Position numbers and translations under genes: made by a program. Positions 54,801 through 63,800 of a stretch of 64,000 nt of DNA are shown here, one piece after another (the first letter of the stretch is position 1; each line of letters begins with the position of its first letter). This stretch comes from Gavia stellata (lineage: Eukaryota; Chordata; Aves; Gaviiformes; Gaviidae), in assembly GCF_030936135.1 (NCBI RefSeq), contig NC_082594.1:103269020-103333019 (forward strand), written 5' to 3'. The notes beneath the pieces were generated by a model. It was given only the letters and a program-made list of their open reading frames with translations, did not search any database and was not told the origin of the DNA.

Positions 54801-57800
54801 CCTTATGCCGCTATCTGTAACTTGTCAGCTTCTCACATTGTTATCTGTCATGTCTGGCAGTTTCTCATGTTGTGTCCAGTAGCTTCTCATGCCCATAATC
54901 CCCTTTCTCATGAAGCTTAATTTCAGGCCAGGGCCTAGTCAGCAGCTTTGCGATCTGCCTCCAGCCCTAACAATCCCACGCTTAAAGGTAGGATGGGAAG
55001 GAGCTGCATCACCCCTTTCTCTGGTAGAGCCTGAACGGGCCTTCTGTGCTACCCCCCTCCATGGGCTGGACACATAGGGATGGAGCCCTGCTCTGCTGGA
55101 CATTACCTGTGAGCGGTGTAACTAACTGCAGACTGACCTCCTGTTATTGCCAGTATCACCTTGACCCATGAATGCAACGTCTATGTAGTAAGGCACTTGA
55201 AATTGATAACACCCTTCTAAGAGTGATAACCTGCGTAGCTAAGTCTGGTTCTTTGGCCTCACTAGCACACGGAGTGTCTTCTCAGCCACAGGGTCCTGGG
55301 TTGTTGGCAAGATAGGTGGAATACTTCTGTTGTGTTATGCTGCTGGAGTGAGCCCTTTTCTTGCCTATAGATTCAGATCTCTGAGCTGTTGCTGAATCTG
55401 GTCCCACTCCTGCAGGTCTGAGTAATCCACCTCAGTGGTCCACTCTGAGGGTAGGTCTGTGTTTATTTTTAAGTCATATTGCAGTGTCCAAGATCAGCTT
55501 AAGTCTATTTTTGGTTATTGAGAGTCAGTTTCAGTTAATAGCGCTTGTGATATCACTTGTGCTGTGCATTTGTTGACGAGGTTTTGGGCAACTGGTGTTC
55601 CATTCTCCTGGCAAAGTTTGGTGTTACCCTACCAAAACTGCCATTCTTTTACAGTGAACCATGGCTCAGGCTTTGCCAGGGTTATACATTGAAGTCCAGG
55701 GGTTTTGCTGTGACCACCCTTTCCGTAAGTTTCCCAATCCAACCCAAAGTCCCTTTTCTTCATTTAATGGGTTTTCGGCCAGAAACTAGAGTCCAAGTTG
55801 AGCGTGTACCTCCCAAATTTCCTGATGCATTTGTCAATCCCACATGCTCCTTCTCCCTATAACTAGATGTGGGAATTGTGCACTTGTACAATATCCATCC
55901 CGTACCCTTGCTATTGAAACTGGCAGACTCCTTTGCAGTCTTCCTGCTGGACACTCCAGGTGCTCTTAAATATATATTTACTTGTCTTGGAGCACTGTAG
56001 GTAGGCTGTGCTCCTTTAGTTCACAGGGCCAATTCTCTTTCAAGTCTCAATCTGAGAGGTGTGCAGTAAGAAATAGTTGTACCTGGACACACGCCAAACC
56101 CCAAGACCTATTCATTGAGATGCACCTGGCAGTCTGCATTGCAGTTACTGAGAGGTTAGTTATCCCAGTTTCCACTGTTGCTAGTAAAATACCAGGTTTT
56201 CCCAATATTTGTCTCCCCATTAAAAAGGGTATCCCCAATAGCATTTTTGTTACTTTGGTTTATCCAATTCTTTAGCTATTATTCTGAAACTGTTCACCAA
56301 TCCTCTGCATTTGTTATCTTTCAGTGTTTATTAGCCATTGGTTCCATCTCTTTAACAAACAGAGAAACTTTATACTTCAAATCGTATTTTAAATTAGATG
56401 TTGTGACATTCATGCACAGATTTTTACCACCTTCCTTTTTTCTTTCTGCTTAAAGGAAAGGTTTTACTGTGTTACTTACAATTATGTATTAGAGGGCTAA
56501 CTTTTTAGAAAAAATTAAGTACAGCAGTTAAGCTTGGATAATTAGGTATGAATGTCCTCTAATATGTATCTAAATAATCTTCCTTTGATGTTACTTCTGT
56601 TCTGGTTCTATCATAATATTTTACTATTCATTCATAGAATCATAGAATCGTTTAAATTGGGAAAGACCTTTAAGGTCATTGAGTCCAACCGAAAACCTAA
56701 CACTGCTAAGTCTACCACTAAACCATGTCCCTCAGCGCCTCATCCCCATGTCTTTTAAATACCTCCAGGGATGGTGACTCAACCACCTCCCTGGGCAGCC
56801 TATTCCAATGTCTGACAACCCTTTCAGTGAAGAAATTTTTCCTAATACCCAGTCTGAACCTCCCCTGGTGCAATGTGAGGCCATTTACTCTTGTCCTGTC
56901 ACTTGTCACTTGGGAGAAGAGACCAACACCCACCTCTCTGCAACCTCCTTTCAGGTAGTTGCAGAGAGCGATAAGGTCTCCTCTGAGCTTTCACTTCTCC
57001 AGGCTAAACAACCCCCATTATACCTTCTCAAGCCATTGCATACACATGCTTCATCCACACTTTTCTCAGCTTTTAACAACTTAAGGCTTAAGTTAACAAG
57101 TTTCCCCCCTTTTTTAAACCTTTTTGCCTTCTTGATACCCCTCCTCAATTCCTTCTGCTACGTACACACTCTGTACATGAATGCTTGCTTCACAGAATTT
57201 TACTGCGATCAACAGATCTGTCGCTATGTCTAGCTAATTTTGTAAGTCGTTGTTGTTTGAAGGAGTGCCCTGTAAAACAAACAAAAAGACCTACCAAGAC
57301 TATTACATTTCTGTGGTTTTGGAGCACTTTTTCTAAAGCTTTAACTGTGATTAATGGGAATGCCTCTAGGGTTACTCAAAGTTAAAGTTCATCTAGGTAG
57401 TCTTGGCCTTACGTGATACTCCTAGATATGCTTGTCAGTGCACTGTTGGCCTTGCAAGATCCTAGTCCCCAGAAGGTCCCCAGTGCTCCTTTTTACTTCT
57501 CTCTGAAGTTTGGCTGTTGTTCACATAACACCCCTTTAACAACCTGCAGAATCCAGCCATCCCTCATGGTGCCTTCTGTAACTTTTGTCAGCTTCTCACA
57601 TTGTTATCTGTCACGTCTGGCGATTTCTTGTGCCACATCCAGTAGTTTCTCACATCCTGCTCAGTTAGCTTAACTTCAGGCCAGGGCCTAATCTGCAGGT
57701 TATTATAAACCAAGAAATAACCAATTTAAAACTAAAAATAGAAAGTGGTGGTCTACACTAAAGCCTGATGAATTAAAGCCTATTGTAATTAATTGATTTT

Positions 57801-60800
57801 AAAATTCTAATAGTAGAAGTTTTAATGTGCCTCAGCACATTAAACCACAAGTGGTTTAATGCCACTTCTTTGAGTTCTGAGAATAAAGCAGTAAAGGCTT
57901 TTCCTTCTTTACTCTAGAAATAAAAAATGAGTTATGAAGGGTCTTGGTGTAGTAGTTGTGAAATTTTGATGGTTGTGGAGGTGAGTCAGTTATGATCATT
58001 TGAGCACACAGCTCTCCTTTGCTTTAATAAATCAATTTTAAATGCAGAGCATATTTGGATTAAACTTTTTTTCCTTTTGAGTCCTACACATTTAATGTAG
58101 CTTTTAGAGTAAGCTCATAAATATGAGTCTAAGGACCAACTTAATTTAAACCAGTTTTCATTCAGAGCTTGATATAAATCAGAATTTAAAAAGATAAATG
58201 AATAAGGAAACAGTAGTCACTCTAATATAATACACAGACTCAGGTAGCGAAAAAGAAAAAAGTAAAGGTTTTTAATTGCTCCAAAGTTGTGTGCATTATA
58301 GTGTATCATGCTGAATGGTAAAATTAATTCCAGCTACTGTGTAAAGGGTATATTTAGGTGAGTTACCAGCATGCATTAATATCAGTTTACCACAGAGAAT
58401 AAGTTTTTCTTTAAGAACAAAGGCAAACAAGATCAATGTTGATATTTTAAGTTGTAGGAGTTCTTTGACTGCTAATTAGATCAGTTATGTAAGTCACCTT
58501 GTTGCAGAGTAATTTAGAGTAGCTTAAATTTTCTTGTTTTGATGGACAAAGCACAGAAGACAGCAGTCCACAGCTAAACAACAAATAATCCGTTCAGTCT
58601 TGAGGTAACACATTTTTTCCCTTCCTTTTTTCTTAGGTTCCACCACATCCATCAGGTCCTCCTGTGGTTGGTGGACTCCAACCACCTGCTTTCACAGCAC
58701 CTTTAGGAATCCCACCTCCTGGATTTGCTCCTGGAGTACCACCACCACCGCCACCTCCATTTTTACGACCTGGTTTCAACCCAATGCATTTACCCCCAGG
58801 TATATTTATATATTTTTAGGAATATTAAGTCCTTTTTTTTTTTTTTACTATATAGCAAATAAAAGCATCTGCCATATAAACTGCACAAGTATGTTTTTGT
58901 AAAGTGTGTTAACACATACTTTTTTATAGGCTTTCTTCCTCCTGGACCACCACCACCTATAACTCCTCCGGTATCTGTTCCTCACACTCCAGCAGTAAAC
59001 ATCCCAAATTGTAAGTGTTTAGATCTTGGGCAAGTGGCAGTAGAAGGAAGGTATCGTGCAAGCAGAAAAGCTGACTTTTTTTTTTAATATGTCAATGCCT
59101 TGTTTCTTAGCTACAGCAACTGGTGTGAATGAAGACACTACAAAAGATTCATCAGTAGGAAATCCCATCCCAACAGTGGTTTCTGGATCCCGAGGGACTG
59201 CTGAAACTACCGATAGTTCCAAAATATATGGCACTGTTCCACCTCCTGTAGCACCTACTAATGTACCTGCTCCTGTCACCCAAGCTATTCCACTTCTTGG
59301 TAAGTTCATTTTTGTATATATTCTTCAGTTTATTGTTCCCTGAATTTAAAATACTGTTTTGATTTTACTACTGACTTACAGTTTGTGGGAAAGTAAAGCA
59401 GATTTTTCTAAACTTGTTGAAATTTCTGCTCTTCTGTTGGCTTTTAAATCACTTTTAGAGGCTTGATTTTGCACAGAAGGAGCAGTACATTTTTTTTATT
59501 ATTGAAGATCTGTTTTCTGAAGAAACAAAAAAGCCATAACATTTAAGTTACAAATTCAGGACAGAACAAAATGCTGTCTACTTTTAACAAATTGAGGTTT
59601 ATACCATATGAAAAATTAACTTATAACAAAACATCTGTATGACATATGAACTGTGTTTCAGAATCAACTATTACATGTATAAAATTAACTTACAGAGAAA
59701 CAGTATTTTTTTTTTTAGTTTATTTTTTAAACCTGTGAAAGTATGGTATACTTTTTATGTATGGAATAAATTATTTTAATAAAATGAAAAAACAAAAGCT
59801 TTTATTTGGCCCTGCAGTATTACAGGTTTTGAAACTTTTTTAACAATATGTTACCTTATTTAAATACTACAAAATGGTATTTTGACTAGCAAAACCAAAC
59901 CAACTTTGGATATCTTACGTAAATTACTTTTCACGATATGATATGAACTTGGTCAGATTTTTAAAGAGAGTGTATACTGTTTAATGTTATAGAGGTCTGC
60001 TAAATATTTGTTTCAGGATGGCCTTTTATGGGTCAGTGTCAAGAATATACTCAAGAGACTTGTTTCCTACAAATTTTAATGAGATTATTACATTTATGGA
60101 AATTCAGACCTCTAAATGAGAGCTTAACAAGTGAATGAAAAAGGTAATTTTGTTTTAGTGTGTTTCTGCCCAGAACTTTACAGTGTACACTGAAAAAAAC
60201 ACAAAGATTTGTCTCCCTGAGAGCTTACTGCTCTTTTGGATTTGATGGCTAAGTTTTCCAGCCGTGACTAGTGATTTTTGGATCCTTCCTGTTGGAAACT
60301 CGAAATAAGACCCTTTTAAAAGGCGTTTTTCAAAAAGTGAAGAGCTACTTCTCTCAAAAGCTGCTTTTTAAAATCTATCAAAGCAGATATGCAAAACCAG
60401 CAGCTAATTGTTTTACAGTATCTTGGACACTTGGCAAACAAAGAAAAGCTTAAAAAAAATTCTGCAGTGACACCAGGGATTGAGAGAATTTTGTAGTGAT
60501 AAAGATTATTGGACTATACATTTAAGACATTCACATCTTAATGATAAAGTTACACTTTTTGTAATTGTAATACAGTATTACCAGATTTTTGAAGTTTCAT
60601 GGTACTATGTCTTGCATGGCATGACTTGAACTTTTCATTCCAAGCCCTTGGAATGTATTAAGTTACTCTGCAGTTTTCTGTATTACTATACACATAAGAA
60701 AAAATTTCAAAATTGAGGTCGGAGTGAAGTAATTTATATAGCTACATTTAGCTACTTGGAAAGTAGCTTTTTTTATTCTTACAAATTCAAGGAAGCTGAA

Positions 60801-63800
60801 TTTGATTAATCTGAAGATCAAGAACTTGCCGTTGTTTTTATTAACTTGTTTACTGACTAGTCGAGGCAGATAAAGTTGTTCATATGGTCAGAGTGACTTC
60901 TCTCAACATTCAGTCTCATCAACAAGGGGATAGGAGAGCTTTTTCTTTTTATAAGATTGCGTGTGTGAGCTCACAGAGTAGTCCTGAAGTAATAGCTTAG
61001 AGATCTGTGTGTTTACTTACCTAAAAAGCATTTTATGTTGATGAGTGTCTTATTTCAAGAAGAAGTTATTTGTAATCAAGGAGTTATGTAAAATCCTTCC
61101 ATCCTGACATTTCGGAGTTGAGGGGGACTGTTCACAACCTGATACAAGAAAACTAGAAGAAACAGATTCTAACATTTTACATGGTTAAAGATAAAAGATT
61201 AGTATCAGTTGTCTTTTGCTTTTAAAACTTTTCTGTAAGTTAACACAAATGAAGCTGTCTTCTTAAAACCACTTTGATTCACTTACCAATTGAGCTTAGC
61301 TCTGCATGTGAGAGTCCAGATCTGGTCTCTCCCTAGGCTGGAAGAAAAACATGAAAGAGGTCATGTTTTCCACCATTCGTGCTGGTCTAGATAGCAAAGA
61401 AGTATCCCTTGAAGTCTTGCCCTCCCCATCCTCTGAGTTTCAGAGCTGGCCAGGCTGCATCATCATTCCTTCCTTTTCATTCTGTGTGTCAGGTTTCACT
61501 CCTAGGGAAGTCAAAGCATGGGAAATGGAGTGTGCCAGGGTTTCACCACGTGTGCGGACATGAGATGCAATCTACATACGCATCCCAGTCCTGGAGCCCG
61601 GAAGTAGTTGCAGGCTTGACAATTTAAATGTAGCCTTAGTGTCTGACCTACAGTTTTGTACGGGTCAGAGGCAAATGAACTGGACAAAGTAAATGAGTAG
61701 GTACAGCATCACGCTCATTTAGCCATGGGAAAGTGCAGACAAGGGAAATCAAATGCTTCAGATTAAAAGGACCTCATGTTCACAAGTATATGGTTTAGCA
61801 ATTTGAACAGATGACTGATCGTGTGACTGGTTTCTCACGAAGTCCTCAAACTGCTTGTTAAACATTCCCATGACGTGGCTCTCCAAGCTGAGATAAGAAG
61901 GTGGAAGAAAGATTGTTTGACAGCATCATGAAGTATGTCATGAGGACTCTGCTTGGGGTAGTAGGGATGAAGGGGCTTGAGTAGTGTAACATGAAGAATG
62001 AAGAAATGTTCTTCGGCTATTTGGGCAGGATAGAAGAACTTACTTCAGCAGGCTGAATTCAAGGAATGAAGATTGCTCTGAAGAGACTGTCATAGAAATC
62101 CAAACGTAACCTTGCTTGAGAACACCTTATGTAATCTGTACAAATGCAGGAGCTCTTTTCTGATTTTTGTAACTTCAGAATGAAGCTTATCTATCTTTCT
62201 GTTCAGTTTTTATTTGGAAGATATGTTACAAAGTAATTCTAAATTGATTATTGTAAGATTTCGTATGCTTTCTTAGTAATGTAAGTTACGTTCTGTTTCA
62301 TCTCCACTAATTTCATTCGTTCCTCCAATGTAATTCTTTCATCACTTCCAACAAAGACGCGTTTGTACATCAGAGGAGTCATCCCTCATGGACATTGTGT
62401 CTGAATTTTTTTGTGCTTATTTCTAAAAAACACCCTCAGGTTGTTTTGATTTAGTTGTATCCTTGATCATATTCACTGCTGTTATAGCTTCTTGTTCTTA
62501 ATTTGAACAAGATTATCCAGACTGTAACTGGTTTTGTGAGTGTATGCTCATATGTCATTTTTTAAATGATCTGCAAAGCAGATATTTTTAGACTCCTTTT
62601 ACATGTGCATATTGCAGAAAGTGACAGACTTTTAAATCATTTTTGATTTGCCAACTTGTTATTAGTGTTGAGCAAATGCTGTAATTTGGACCAGTAATAA
62701 ACTGCTGTTGCAGATGCTATGTTTCAAATATTCAGATTCTGTGATCTATTACATTGATTAAATACACCATATTGCAGTTTGTAGGTTCTGGTCTAGTGCT
62801 CTTTTTACCAAAATTCCTACAATGGTAATTGCATATTCTCAAAGATTAATTATATTGTAGTTCTTATTGAACTTGGTATTTATTTCCTGTAATGCATGCT
62901 GAATTATTATTCTTTTCTCCCTTGCTGGTTTGTTCTTAAGTAACTGCATGGTCTTTTTGTAATCTGCATTAAATTATAAAAGACAGACTACAATATTCTC
63001 TGAGCTCGTCAGAGTATTACTGTATTATAAAGTGGATGCTTCCTTCACAGGAAGGATGGGCTTTTTATTAATACAGGATATGAACAGTGATAAACTTAAT
63101 ACATTTCCAAATTTCTTGTGAGAGCCTGTTTTAAAAGCATAACAAACACTGCATGTTTGCTAATTAGCTATATGACTGCTGCTTTCATAATACTACCGAA
63201 TGAGAATTCAGAGGTAAGGGAACATGAACTCTCAAGCACCATTCATGGAATTCAGTTTTGCCTTGATGATTCCCTTGACCTGGATCAGTTTAGTGTTTAT
63301 AAAGCAGGAATTTTAGAAGTCTTAATACCAGTAACCAACACTGTGCACAGAACGTAGTTTGACTCTTACAGCCTTGTTTGAGCATCTTATGTGAATAGGA
63401 GCAAGCTCCTACTGGCTTCAGTGATGGACATTGACTACCCTGAAAAATGTTGGTATTTATGGCAAGTTATTTAAGCTGTGAATCAATATTTAAGCTCTGA
63501 AGTTTAGGCTTCTTTCTTTACAGTCTTAGCCTGATCTAAAGGATTCTGTATCAAACTCCAGAAAAAGACACAAGACTTAGAACATTGTCCCTCTTTCAGG
63601 AATTTCCTGGTAGTTTAATGTTCTAGTTTTAAGGTGCAACATTCCCCACTGGAGAACAACAGGAGAATTAAGTGACTTGCTAAATGTTGCAGAACGTCAG
63701 CATCAAACTTAAAGTGTAAACCTTTAGCCTGTTCTGCTGGAATCATAAGCTTTTGACTTGTTCTTATATGTATTTCCATCAGATTTGCAAAGGAGGTGTA

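Larger units (their letters stand above)
54627..57698 (-). mobile_element. Candidate degenerate LTR element (endogenous retrovirus-like) in intron 16
   Basis: Two direct LTR-like copies flank about 2.45 kb of sequence whose open frames are all short and broken. I saw no intact gag, protease, reverse transcriptase, integrase or envelope motif. The internal length is far below a full provirus, so it is at best a heavily deleted relic or two independent insertions of one LTR family. A minus-strand CR1 fragment lies inside it and so inserted later, or marks a rearrangement. The divergence between the copies indicates great age. It is inside, and probably antisense to, SCAF4. Confidence 0.42.
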
